From: CAZGMN01 sp964645765 | GTDB lineage: Bacteria; Acidobacteriota; Aminicenantia; Aminicenantales; Aminicenantaceae | Length of the DNA stretch: 11,009 nt | Assembly (NCBI GenBank): GCA_964645765.1 | Contig: CAZYBE010000060.1 | Coordinates: forward strand, 1 to 11,009 | Direction: 5' to 3' | Shown here: one piece after another, positions 1-7,088 of the stretch | Layout: each line of letters opens with the position of its first letter | How positions within the stretch are numbered: position 1 is the stretch's first letter | Translations under genes and position numbers: made by a program | Notes under the pieces: generated by a model | What the model was told of the DNA's origin: nothing | Database searches by the model: none | Seen by the model: the letters and a program-made list of their open reading frames with translations, nothing else

Positions 1-177
1 TCAAAAAAAAGTTTATAACACATAAGCTATTTGAAATCAATGAATACAAATATGCCCGATCTTTCATCCTGATTCTGGACAAGGGTATTAAAAATTGATA
101 TTAACATAAAAGTAGTCATTCATGTGTCAATGCAATAGGACTCATGCCATTTATAAATTAATATCCGAAGGAAATTA
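1..177. other. AT-rich leader before the M48 gene, no gene seen
   Basis: This stretch is AT-rich with scattered stop codons, and no coding region or RNA gene was recognised. It ends in an AAGGA ribosome binding site at 168-172, five bases before the ATG at 178, which supports that start. A promoter for the M48 gene should lie here or further upstream. I see only loose -35/-10 resemblances and do not place one. Confidence 0.5.
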
Positions 178-1887
178 ATGAATAAGAGGCTTGCCAGTGA
201 TTTTTATGAGATTCAGCGCCAGCAGTGGAGAAAAAGCCTCTTTCTCCTCTTGATGCTGATTCTTTTTTATTTCCTGGCTATCTGTATTATCTCTTTTATC
301 TTCCTGCTAAGCTTCGGGATTTTTCCGGGCAGAGAAAAATTTCTTTCAGGAAGCTTCCTGACCCAGCTCCTTCTGGCCAATGTCGCTGTTTCCATCATCA
401 TCGCCTACTTTCATCTGTTCGAGGCAAGAATGTTCGGGGCAAGATTCATCCTCAAACGCCTCGATGCTCAACCTCCTGACCCTTTGGACCGCTACCACAA
501 GCGCTTCGTGGATACTGTGGAAGAAATCAGAATTGCCAGCGGACTGCTAAAAGTCATTCCCCACATCATGCCCTCATTTGCCTCGAATGCCATGGCAGTC
601 ATCTCTGCTGATAAAACGCCGAACGTCATCATCACTGAGGGAATGCTTGCCGAACTGACCAGGGATGAGCTTGAGGCCGTTGTCTCCCATGAAATAGCCC
701 ACATCAGCCGCGGCGACTCTTTCTATCTTACTCTTGTCTGCTCTCTTGCCAACTTTTTTGAAAGGCTGAGGCAGGCTTTAGAACCTGAAAAGTCAACTCA
801 AGAGGGCGCTTCCTCGGCCGAAGGAGGCCCAACATCTCCCCTTCTCTATCTTGCTGTCTCATTCTCATCGGTCATCATGCATCTCCTGAGCACTCTCATC
901 AGCAGGGAAAGAGAAATCCTCGCCGACGCCACGGCTGTGGAGTTCAGCCGCAATCCCTCAGCGCTCGGCCGTGCCCTCTACAAGGCTCATCTGAAAAATT
1001 CTTTTGTCGGAAATTTTAATCTGACCTACACGCCTCTGTTCATCATCGACCCTGAACCAAGCAGCGAAGCAGAAGGCTTTTTCGCTGATTTATTCAACAC
1101 TCACCCGCCCTTGATGAAAAGAGTCAGGCTCCTGGCTGATATGGCAAACACAACGCCGGCGAAAATCATAGAAGAAGTATGGGAAACCCAGAAAAGACGG
1201 GAAGAAGCGCGGACAATTCTTCATTCTCGTGAAGAAACTGGCCAAGAAATTCCTGCGCGGGCGGCTGAAGCAAAAGACATTACCCCCGAGCAGGGAAAAA
1301 TCTGGTCTATCCGGGACTCTGAAGGCAATTGGCAGGGGCCCTATTCACTCCAGGAACTCCTCTTTGTCCGCTCTTTCAGCCCGTTGATAAGGGTGAAGAA
1401 CCTGCAGGAAGGAGTGGAAGCCCAGGCCAGGGAGTTTTTGCAGGTTCGAAGCGCTCTCCGCAACTTAGGGAAGAAAAAGCCGATTGATTTATCGAGACAG
1501 AATAAATGCCCCCGCTGTCATCTTCCGCTCAGTGAAGGTTACTATGAAGGCGTGGCCATAAAATTCTGCGGGCAGTGTGGGGGGAAGCTGGTGGATGCGA
1601 CGGCCATGAGCCGGATTATCACCAGAAAGGAAGTGGCTTTTTCTGAGCAGTTGGCAAAGAAGGCCTCTGAGTTCAAGGAAAAATTTCTACTCAACCCGAT
1701 TGGCACCACAAAAATAAACCCGCAAGAGCAAGCAAGCATTTTCTGTCCGAACTGTGGAAGCCGGATGCTGCCCAGGCCTTATAACTATCAATATTTCGTT
1801 CCTGTGGATAAATGCCTCTCCTGCTACAAAATTTGGTTTGACGCCGACGAGCTTGAAATCCTCCAGCTCCTTATCGAGAAAAAATAA
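178..1887 (+). CDS. M48 (HtpX/Ste24-like) membrane zinc metalloprotease with GYF_2-like region and two C-terminal zinc ribbons
   Basis: This is a predicted integral-membrane zinc endopeptidase; M48 enzymes of this type degrade or process membrane proteins at the cytoplasmic face. Two hydrophobic segments (about residues 20-50 and 60-82) precede the catalytic domain. The HEIAH motif gives zinc ligands H171 and H175 and catalytic E172. The third ligand is E246 in SREREILADA, after a further hydrophobic stretch at about 222-242. HtpX is normally near 290 residues, whereas this protein has 569. The extension holds a GYF_2 (DUF4339)-like segment at about 375-425 with the GPYSLQEL core. Two CxxC-CxxC zinc ribbons follow, C444/C447/C464/C467 and C523/C526/C546/C549. 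The second ends in IWFDADELE, as in zf-TFIIB ribbons. An AAGGA site lies five bases before the ATG. The gene stands alone and converges on the alcohol dehydrogenase gene. The family call is firm; the substrate is unknown. Confidence 0.9.
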   Translation: MNKRLASDFYEIQRQQWRKSLFLLLMLILFYFLAICIISFIFLLSFGIFPGREKFLSGSFLTQLLLANVAVSIIIAYFHLFEARMFGARFILKRLDAQPPDPLDRYHKRFVDTVEEIRIASGLLKVIPHIMPSFASNAMAVISADKTPNVIITEGMLAELTRDELEAVVSHEIAHISRGDSFYLTLVCSLANFFERLRQALEPEKSTQEGASSAEGGPTSPLLYLAVSFSSVIMHLLSTLISREREILADATAVEFSRNPSALGRALYKAHLKNSFVGNFNLTYTPLFIIDPEPSSEAEGFFADLFNTHPPLMKRVRLLADMANTTPAKIIEEVWETQKRREEARTILHSREETGQEIPARAAEAKDITPEQGKIWSIRDSEGNWQGPYSLQELLFVRSFSPLIRVKNLQEGVEAQAREFLQVRSALRNLGKKKPIDLSRQNKCPRCHLPLSEGYYEGVAIKFCGQCGGKLVDATAMSRIITRKEVAFSEQLAKKASEFKEKFLLNPIGTTKINPQEQASIFCPNCGSRMLPRPYNYQYFVPVDKCLSCYKIWFDADELEILQLLIEKK

Positions 1888-1894
1888 GATGCTC

Positions 1895-2121
1895 AGGTCA
1901 GTGGGTTCAAAAACACACCGCTTTTGCCCCAGATAATAAACAATAGCGAAGGCTTAGTGCTGAGAAAACCGTTTGAAGGCTGAGCGGGCAAGGTTCCTCG
2001 ACCGAAGGGAGAGGAGAGCGAAGCCTGAAACCGAGCAGCTTTTGCCTCGCTGGGGCAAAAGCTGCGTGTTTTCGAAGCACTAAGCCTGAGCTATTCAAAC
2101 GGTTTTTTCACCCACTGACCT
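1895..2121. repeat. Palindromic intergenic element with 12-bp terminal inverted repeats and permuted inner arms
   Basis: The ends are a perfect 12-bp inverted repeat: AGGTCAGTGGGT at 1895-1906 and its complement at 2110-2121. Inside are three more inverted matches. They are 1906-1932 with 2050-2076 (24 of 27 bases, including GCTTTTGCCCCAG), 1942-1969 with 2068-2095 (24 of 28, including AGGCTTAGTGCT), and 1965-1977 with 2094-2106 (13 of 13, AAAACCGTTTGAA). The blocks read A-B-C-D in the left arm but A-D-C-B when the right arm is read on the other strand, so they cannot all pair in one simple hairpin. No convincing target-site duplication flanks it and no protein gene was supported inside. It fills most of the gap between convergent genes. 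It could be a small non-autonomous mobile element (MITE-like) or a rearranged palindromic repeat. Confidence 0.75.
2035..2065. repeat. Strong local stem-loop inside the palindromic element
   Basis: GCAGCTTTTGCC at 2035-2046 pairs perfectly with 2054-2065, giving a 12-bp stem around a seven-base loop. It sits between convergent genes and so could help stop transcription in either direction. There is no proper T-run directly after the stem on either strand, so an intrinsic terminator is not well supported. The right half of this stem is also the partner of 1921-1932, so the two pairings compete. Confidence 0.6.
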
Positions 2122-2151
2122 TCGCAGAGTAATTCGGAATTGATTAACTTC

Positions 2152-2170
2152 CTTAAGAGATTCTCTTAAG
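2152..2170. repeat. Perfect 9-bp palindrome covering the alcohol dehydrogenase stop codon
   Basis: CTTAAGAGA at 2152-2160 and TCTCTTAAG at 2162-2170 are exact reverse complements around one central T. On the minus strand this covers the last codons and TAA stop of the alcohol dehydrogenase. As RNA it could form about seven base pairs with a five-base loop. No T-run follows, so it is not a standard terminator. It may only reflect the Leu-Lys-Arg-Ile-Ser codons. Confidence 0.5.
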
Positions 2171-3280
2171 AATTGCCAAGTAATCTTCGGCGCTTGCCTC
2201 TCTCGGGTTTGAAGAGTTTGAATTGTTCTCGAAAGATTTCCGGGCAATCTCATTAAATTTTCTCTCTTCCACTCCAAGCTCCTTGAAATGAGGGATGTTC
2301 AAAGACGCGGAGAGAAATTTTATCATCTGGATAAGCTCTGATGCTGCCTCTTTCTCATCATCCTCTTCTATTTCAGCAAGCTTGGCTATTTCCGCATACC
2401 TCTTTTTTGCGGCCGGAAGGTTAAACTCCATCACATAGGGAAGAAAAACTGAGTTGGCAACGCCGTGCGGCGTATCATAGAGCGAGCCCAGAGCTTCAGC
2501 CAGACAGTGCGAAGCTCCGACATCGCTGTTGCAGAAAGCTATCCCGGCAAGCATGCTGCCCAGCATCAACTTCTCCCTCGCCTCTTTGTCTCCTTTGATA
2601 TTTATATAAGCCCTCTCCAGAGATTGAAAAATGAGCTTCAGAGCTTCGCGGGCAAAAATATCAGTGATAAAAGTTGCTGCTTTCACTGTGTAAGCCTCGA
2701 TGGCATGAGTCAGGGCATCCATTCCTGTCGAGGCAACGAGCTGAGCTGGAAGAGAAACAAGCAGATCCGGGTCGACCAGGGCCACTGCCGGGAAGAGGCG
2801 CTGTCCCTTTATGCTCATCTTGAACATGCGGCCAGTATGAGTGACGATAGAGACCCAGGTCACCTCGCTTCCTGTGCCGCAGGTGGTGGGGATGGCAAGC
2901 ACTGGCAGCGGCGCCGTCTTGTATTTCCCTCTTCCTTCATAATCCTCTATGGCCCCAGGGTTGGTTGCCAGCAGGCCGATAGCTTTAGCCGCATCCAACG
3001 AGCTTCCTCCACCCAAGCCGATGATCAGCTCTGGCTTGAGCCTGCGCACAATCTCCCCGGCCTTGTTGATTGTTCGGTGCTTTGGGTTCTGCTCAACCTC
3101 ATCGAAAACCTCGACCTCTGGAAACTGGCTGAGGACTTTTTGAGCGATGCCGGCTTCGATGACGCCTCGGTCAGTGACCAGAAAAGGGCGTGAGCCCTTG
3201 AAATTTTCGTCAACAATCTCCTTGAGCCTGGCGATAAAGCCTGTGCCGAAAAAAATTTTGGTCGGCAGATGGAACTTCAT
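2153..3280 (-). CDS. Iron-containing (group III) alcohol dehydrogenase
   Basis: This is a predicted cytoplasmic NAD(P)-dependent oxidoreductase interconverting an alcohol and an aldehyde or ketone. The N-terminal half has the nucleotide-binding GGGSSLDAAK loop (about 90-99) and the PTTCGTGSEVT segment (131-141). The C-terminal half carries the expected metal ligands D188 and H192 (DALTHAIEAY), H258 (GASHCLAEALG) and H272 (TPHGVAN), with the usual 14-residue spacing between the last two. The position equal to the second histidine of HxxxH in FucO-type enzymes is E262 here. At 375 residues the length is normal. Its ATG shares its A with the TAA stop of the upstream M28 peptidase gene, so translation is probably coupled. 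The substrate cannot be read from the sequence; 1,2-diol, butanol or maleylacetate-type activities are all possible within the family. Confidence 0.92.
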   Translation of the reverse strand: MKFHLPTKIFFGTGFIARLKEIVDENFKGSRPFLVTDRGVIEAGIAQKVLSQFPEVEVFDEVEQNPKHRTINKAGEIVRRLKPELIIGLGGGSSLDAAKAIGLLATNPGAIEDYEGRGKYKTAPLPVLAIPTTCGTGSEVTWVSIVTHTGRMFKMSIKGQRLFPAVALVDPDLLVSLPAQLVASTGMDALTHAIEAYTVKAATFITDIFAREALKLIFQSLERAYINIKGDKEAREKLMLGSMLAGIAFCNSDVGASHCLAEALGSLYDTPHGVANSVFLPYVMEFNLPAAKKRYAEIAKLAEIEEDDEKEAASELIQMIKFLSASLNIPHFKELGVEERKFNEIARKSFENNSNSSNPREASAEDYLAILKRIS

Positions 3281-4809
3281 TATTGATTCTCTTGCTTTCT
3301 AAAATCAATCGCATCCTGGTTGGCGATGTCCAGCGTGGCGACAAAGAGGAGCTGGGTCAGGTCTTCCAGAATCTCAGGAGTAATGGTTTCGATTCTGTCT
3401 TTGGTTATATGGTAGAAGGATGGAGCTCCAAAAGCAGAGAAGGATATTGTCGGAACGCCTTTCCACATGAAACGGGCTGCATCGAGCCTTGGCCGGGCAA
3501 TGTTGGCAAAGGAACTGGCGTTGATGACCCTGTGAATGTATTTCTCGTTAGCTCTCTTAATAAATTCCCAGAAAGCGGGAAAATTCTTGGCAGCAAGCGC
3601 GGCCAACTTATCACCGCACCCGACCCCATCCATATTGATGAAAGCCGTTGTTTTTTCAAGCGGGACGACTGGATTCTCGACGTAGAACTCGGAGCCAACA
3701 ACTCCCTGTTCCTCAGACCCGAAGCCGATGAATATCACCGAGCGGCGGGGCTTGACCGGGCATTTGGCCATCGCTTCAGCAATGCCCATGACGACCGCAA
3801 CCGCCGAGGCATTATCATTGGCTCCGGGCATGAGTTCGTAGCAGCGGCCGAGATGGTCGAGATGGCCTCCCAGAATAATCGCATCCTGCTTCAGGACAGG
3901 GTCAGAACCGTCAAGAATGCCGATAACATTGTAGCCAGTGCCATCAGGATGGTGCTCGGTGATGTTTTTTATGCTGAAGATTTTGCCTGTGGCAAAAGAG
4001 TGAGGCTTTAAGGTTTTATTGATCTTCTCCACAACCTCATTATGCTTGAAGCCTGTCCCTGCAAAAATATCCGAGACCACGGCATTCCCGACATGGCTAT
4101 AAATAAAGCCTTCTCGGTAGGAATTGTTCGGATTGCCGATAGGGCCGTAGTTATAAATCATGCCCTTGGCGCCATGGGCCGCGGCATTCTCCAATTTGTA
4201 TTGATGGAAGGAAAAGGGGCGCCACTTCTTGAAGAGCTCCGGGTCCCTGTCAGGAGAAACAGGGACTTCCCTTTCCATCAAGACGATCTTTCCCTTGACA
4301 TCGACTCCCTTATACTCATCATAGCCGAGCTCAGGTGCCGTGATGCCATAGCCGACGTAGATGACCTCAGCCGTGACCTCACCCGAGCCAGAGGTTGAGC
4401 CGGGGATGAATTCGTCTTCGTAGCGGTAATATTTTTTTATGAATGTATCTTTATAGGGCATTTGAAGCGAAGCCTCGCAACTTTTAAAAACCAGCGTGTA
4501 AGGAATCGGGAACGCCTGGAGAAAAGAGCCATCCTTTGCCCCGGGTCGAATTTTCCAATTTTCAAAATGAGAAGCCAGCCAGCGAGCACTGGCGTTGTAC
4601 TCTTCTGTTCCTGTCAGCCGGCCGCCATACTTCTCGGAAGCTAATTCCTGGACATAATCAAAGAGCTTATGGCTGGAAATGGAATGAAGAGTCTGAAGAA
4701 TCTTCTCTTCATCTGCCGCTTTTGAAGGCTGGCTCTGAAGGGCAAGGCAAGATAAAACGATGAAACAAAAAAAGACCAATGAAAAAAATAAGAGTTTTTT
4801 ACTCCGCAT
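3280..4809 (-). CDS. Exported M28 family zinc peptidase with PA-like insert, possible lipoprotein
   Basis: This is a predicted secreted or lipid-anchored aminopeptidase-like hydrolase of peptidase family M28. The N-terminus has a basic start, a hydrophobic core (about 6-24) and a lipobox-like IVLSC with Cys21. A PA-like region lies at about 140-260 (YVGYGITAPELGYDEYKG). The catalytic domain, about 290-495, keeps the full two-zinc set: H316 and D318 (GGHLDH), bridging D332 (ANDNAS), catalytic E366 and ligand E367 (GSEEQG), D394 (NMDGVG) and H467 (FYHITKD). The ATG has AGGAGG five bases upstream (4815-4820 on the minus strand). It is the first gene of a minus-strand pair and overlaps the dehydrogenase start by one base (TAATG). 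It is paralogous to the peptidase at 8477-10036; both contain the GI-APELGYD block. The family is certain; exact specificity and lipidation are inferred. Confidence 0.92.
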   Translation of the reverse strand: MRSKKLLFFSLVFFCFIVLSCLALQSQPSKAADEEKILQTLHSISSHKLFDYVQELASEKYGGRLTGTEEYNASARWLASHFENWKIRPGAKDGSFLQAFPIPYTLVFKSCEASLQMPYKDTFIKKYYRYEDEFIPGSTSGSGEVTAEVIYVGYGITAPELGYDEYKGVDVKGKIVLMEREVPVSPDRDPELFKKWRPFSFHQYKLENAAAHGAKGMIYNYGPIGNPNNSYREGFIYSHVGNAVVSDIFAGTGFKHNEVVEKINKTLKPHSFATGKIFSIKNITEHHPDGTGYNVIGILDGSDPVLKQDAIILGGHLDHLGRCYELMPGANDNASAVAVVMGIAEAMAKCPVKPRRSVIFIGFGSEEQGVVGSEFYVENPVVPLEKTTAFINMDGVGCGDKLAALAAKNFPAFWEFIKRANEKYIHRVINASSFANIARPRLDAARFMWKGVPTISFSAFGAPSFYHITKDRIETITPEILEDLTQLLFVATLDIANQDAIDFRKQENQ

Positions 4810-4939
4810 CCTGACCTCCTCATCTTTTTTCTCCTTTTATGTTAAGATAATCCTGCTAAAAGTAAAGGAAAAATTGAGTAAGCCTTTTTTTGAACTAAGA
4901 AGCTTAGGCTGGGTGGCTATCTTTCTCAAGGAGTAAAAA
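4810..4939. promoter_or_regulatory. Divergent control region between the M28 operon and the racemase-like gene
   Basis: The flanking genes are read away from each other, so promoters for both should lie in these 130 bases unless transcription enters from elsewhere. It contains AGGAGG for the minus-strand gene (4815-4820) and AAGGAG for the plus-strand gene (4928-4933). The middle is AT-rich with TTGAGT (4874) and TTGAAC (4890) as possible -35-like words, but no good -10 partner was found. No operator palindrome was recognised. Confidence 0.4.
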
Positions 4940-6160
4940 ATGTCCAGAATAACAAGAAGGAAATTTCTGCTTTTTTCAGGGGCAAGCTCAGCCTTTCTTC
5001 TCGTTCATAACCTGAAAAACAAATTTCGCTTTTTGAAACCGCCACAAAAAACTCTTGTCCAGCCGGGCGGCGAGCCCTGGATTGAATTGAACCTGGATCA
5101 TATGACCTGGAATCTCGGTCAGGTCAGAAAGCAGGCCAAAGTGCCGATCATGGCAGTGGTCAAAGCCAATGCCTATGGCCACGGCTTGGTCGAGATAGGA
5201 AAGCACCTGGAAAAAATCGGGATTGATTATCTAATGGTCGGAAAAATCGAGGAAGCGGTCTTGCTCAGAGAAAAAGGTGTTTCCTCCTCTATCCTCAACT
5301 TTGGTCCTTTCAGCCCAGAATACTCTGAGGAAATCATCCGCAACAGCATCTCCCAATCTGTTTTTACCGAAGAGGTCAAAGAGCTCAGCCAGACTGCAGT
5401 CAAGTTAGGGAAAAAAGCCAAAGTCCAGGTCAACATCGACACCGGCCTGGGCCGGATGGGAATTTCCTACAGGGAGGCTCTGCCTTATCTCGAGCTTGTC
5501 TCCTCGCTAAAGGGTATTTCAATGGAAGGGATTTCGACAACCCTAACCGAGGATGACGATTTTGACCGCGAACAGCTCAGCCGCTTTCGGAGCCTCTGTC
5601 AGGAAGCGGAAAAAAGAGGCGTATCCTGCGGGCTTAAACATGCGGCGAGCAGCGACGGAATCCTTGACCTGCCTTCCTCTCATCTGGATATGGTGAGGCC
5701 AGGCATCACACTCTATGGCTGCTATCCCTCGGAAAAAACTCAAAAAGAAGACAGGCTTGGCCTGAAGCCTGTTCTTCAATTAAAAGCGCGCGCGGCTGCT
5801 GTGAAAACCCTTCTTCCTGGAGATTCTATTTCTTATCATCGAAAGTACACTGCGGCAAAAAAGGAAAAGATTGCTGTCATTCCCCTGGGCTACTCAGACG
5901 GTTATCCCCATAATGTTGCGGACAAGGCTTTTGTTTTAATCAGAGGAGAAAAATTTCCTCTTGTGGCTGCAGTGACTGCCAACCACTGCATCGCCCTTCT
6001 TGGAGAAGATTCCCAGGTCAGGCCGAAAGACGAAGTTGTCTTTATCGGCTCTCAAGCGAGGGAAAGAATTACCGCAGATGACCTTGCCCTCTGGGCAGAG
6101 GTCTCAAATTATAAAATACTGATCAGCCTCAATCCCCTCCTGCCAAGAGTCTTAGCCTAA
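4940..6160 (+). CDS. Alanine racemase family PLP enzyme with a twin-arginine (Tat) N-terminus
   Basis: This is a fold-type III PLP enzyme of the alanine racemase family, which interconverts L- and D-amino acids. Residues 1-22 look like a Tat signal: TRRKFLL at 5-11, then a mild hydrophobic stretch to Val22, with no clear AxA site, so it may be an uncleaved anchor. The enzyme proper starts near residue 45. It keeps the PLP lysine K75 (VVKANAYGHG), R172 (GLGRMGI), H234, R253 (MVRPGITLYG), the catalytic tyrosine Y299 (SISYH) and the GYSDGY motif (317-322). Differences from typical Alr are SYG changed to SYH and the conserved C-M-D-Q segment replaced by TANH (346-349). The DTG-GRMGI and RPG-LYG motifs place it in Alr rather than ornithine decarboxylase-type relatives. 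AAGGAG lies six bases before the ATG. The likely role is a periplasmic broad-specificity racemase or a diverged relative; activity is not certain. Confidence 0.88.
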   Translation: MSRITRRKFLLFSGASSAFLLVHNLKNKFRFLKPPQKTLVQPGGEPWIELNLDHMTWNLGQVRKQAKVPIMAVVKANAYGHGLVEIGKHLEKIGIDYLMVGKIEEAVLLREKGVSSSILNFGPFSPEYSEEIIRNSISQSVFTEEVKELSQTAVKLGKKAKVQVNIDTGLGRMGISYREALPYLELVSSLKGISMEGISTTLTEDDDFDREQLSRFRSLCQEAEKRGVSCGLKHAASSDGILDLPSSHLDMVRPGITLYGCYPSEKTQKEDRLGLKPVLQLKARAAAVKTLLPGDSISYHRKYTAAKKEKIAVIPLGYSDGYPHNVADKAFVLIRGEKFPLVAAVTANHCIALLGEDSQVRPKDEVVFIGSQARERITADDLALWAEVSNYKILISLNPLLPRVLA

Positions 6161-6367
6161 GAGCGCTTTCAAATTTTTTTTGATATTCTACTGCAATCGA
6201 GACATAGATTTCGGGAAAAGGGTTAAGCATCCATAAGCATTATCCAATCCCGGAAATTATAAATCCTTACTTCTCCATTGATTTGATCTTCTGGTTTTGA
6301 TATCTTGGTTTCGCTAAAAAAAGAAAAAGGGGACTATCCCCTTTTCACCCTCTTCAAGGAGGCATTT
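6161..6367. other. Gene-free spacer between racemase-like and cyclophilin genes
   Basis: No gene is supported in these 207 AT-rich bases. A run of eight or nine T after the racemase stop lacks a good hairpin; only a 5-bp stem (TCTTA/TAAGA) overlaps the stop codon. The distal part holds a perfect hairpin and the cyclophilin ribosome binding site, listed separately. A longer cyclophilin reading from ATG 6305 runs through the hairpin, but the site at 6356-6362 favours the start at 6368. Confidence 0.5.
6325..6345 (+). promoter_or_regulatory. Perfect 9-bp hairpin in the cyclophilin leader
   Basis: AAAAGGGGA (6325-6333) and TCCCCTTTT (6337-6345) form a perfect stem around the triplet CTA. The shape, A-run then stem then T-run, matches a compact bidirectional terminator on either strand. 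It is ten bases before the AAGGAGG site of the cyclophilin gene. It could end transcription coming from the racemase gene, act as a leader stem, or be one copy of a dispersed short repeat; the sequence alone does not decide. Confidence 0.55.
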
Positions 6368-6943
6368 ATGAAAGAAATTCTATCTCTGGTCATTTTAATC
6401 CTGGTGATTCTCATCGCTTTTCCGGTCATAAGCCATGCCGTCCAGGCCAACCCCAAAGTCCTGATAAAAACGAGCAAGGGCGACATCACCCTCGAACTCT
6501 TCGCCGACAAGGCTCCGATCACTGTTAACAATTTTCTCTCCTATGTGGACGAAAAATTCTACAATGGCACCATCTTTCACCGGGTGATCAAGGACTTCAT
6601 GATTCAGGGCGGAGGATTCACTCCAGAATTCCTCGAGAAAGCCACAAAGCCGCCGATAAAAAACGAGGCGGCAAACGGATTGAAAAACCTGAGAGGAACG
6701 ATCGCCATGGCCCGCACTCCTGAAATCGACAGCGCCACCTGCCAGTTCTTTATCAACCATGTTGATAACCTTAATTTGGACCACAAGGACAACACTGAAC
6801 ATTTCGGCTATGCTGTCTTCGGAAAAGTCGTCTCAGGAATGGATGTTGTGGATGCCATCGCCTCGGTCCTGACCATGACAAAAGGCATAAATCGGGATGT
6901 GCCCCGGGAGACGATAACCATCATCTCCATCAGCCGCATATAG
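6368..6943 (+). CDS. Exported cyclophilin-type peptidyl-prolyl cis-trans isomerase
   Basis: This protein should catalyse cis-trans isomerisation of peptide bonds before proline, helping exported proteins fold. The start at 6368 is chosen because AAGGAGG (6356-6362) lies five bases upstream and because it gives a clean 191-residue precursor. A signal peptide covers about residues 1-25 (hydrophobic core 5-20, then SHA and VQA as possible cleavage sites). The cyclophilin domain starts near residue 30. Active-site residues are visible: FHR (70-72, catalytic R72), FMIQGGG (77-83, Q80), MAR (114-116), and SATCQFFINH (122-131). The tryptophan of human cyclophilin A that governs cyclosporin binding is not present, as in many bacterial forms. 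FGYAVFGKV follows at 146-154. The length fits PpiA-like periplasmic enzymes. It appears to be transcribed separately from the racemase-like gene. Confidence 0.93.
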   Translation: MKEILSLVILILVILIAFPVISHAVQANPKVLIKTSKGDITLELFADKAPITVNNFLSYVDEKFYNGTIFHRVIKDFMIQGGGFTPEFLEKATKPPIKNEAANGLKNLRGTIAMARTPEIDSATCQFFINHVDNLNLDHKDNTEHFGYAVFGKVVSGMDVVDAIASVLTMTKGINRDVPRETITIISISRI

Positions 6944-7088
6944 AAAAACCAATCTCTATAAAGAAGGAATCTCAAATTCCATGACGAGAGGATGCTCAGG
7001 CTGAGCAATAAGCTTGTATCTATTATGCAAAAATAGATGATTCCTCAAAAGAATCTTATCATTTCAAGAGTTCGAGCTTTCTAAAGCA
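6944..7088. other. Short spacer with small inverted repeats
   Basis: No gene is seen here. Several small inverted repeats occur: GCTCA-GGC-TGAGC near 6992-7004, ATCTAT/ATAGAT around 7018-7038, and GATTC/GAATC around 7039-7055. None is followed by a clear T-run. There is no recognisable ribosome binding site before the small gene at 7089. Confidence 0.35.

Noticed and set aside
1907..2098. Minus-strand open frame of 63 codons in the palindromic element
   Set aside because: It is built from the inverted-repeat arms and has no supporting start signal or protein features.
1895..2121. CRISPR array
   Set aside because: The repeats are inverted and permuted, not direct repeats with regular spacers.
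2465..3193. Plus-strand open frame of 242 codons
   Set aside because: It lies wholly antisense to the alcohol dehydrogenase, which has complete family motifs; its translation has no domain pattern.
3283..4011. Plus-strand open frame of 242 codons
   Set aside because: It is antisense to the M28 catalytic domain and shows no family features.
6305..6367. Upstream ATG extension of the cyclophilin gene
   Set aside because: It would translate the hairpin and the AAGGAGG site; the ATG at 6368 has an ideal ribosome binding site and a normal signal peptide.
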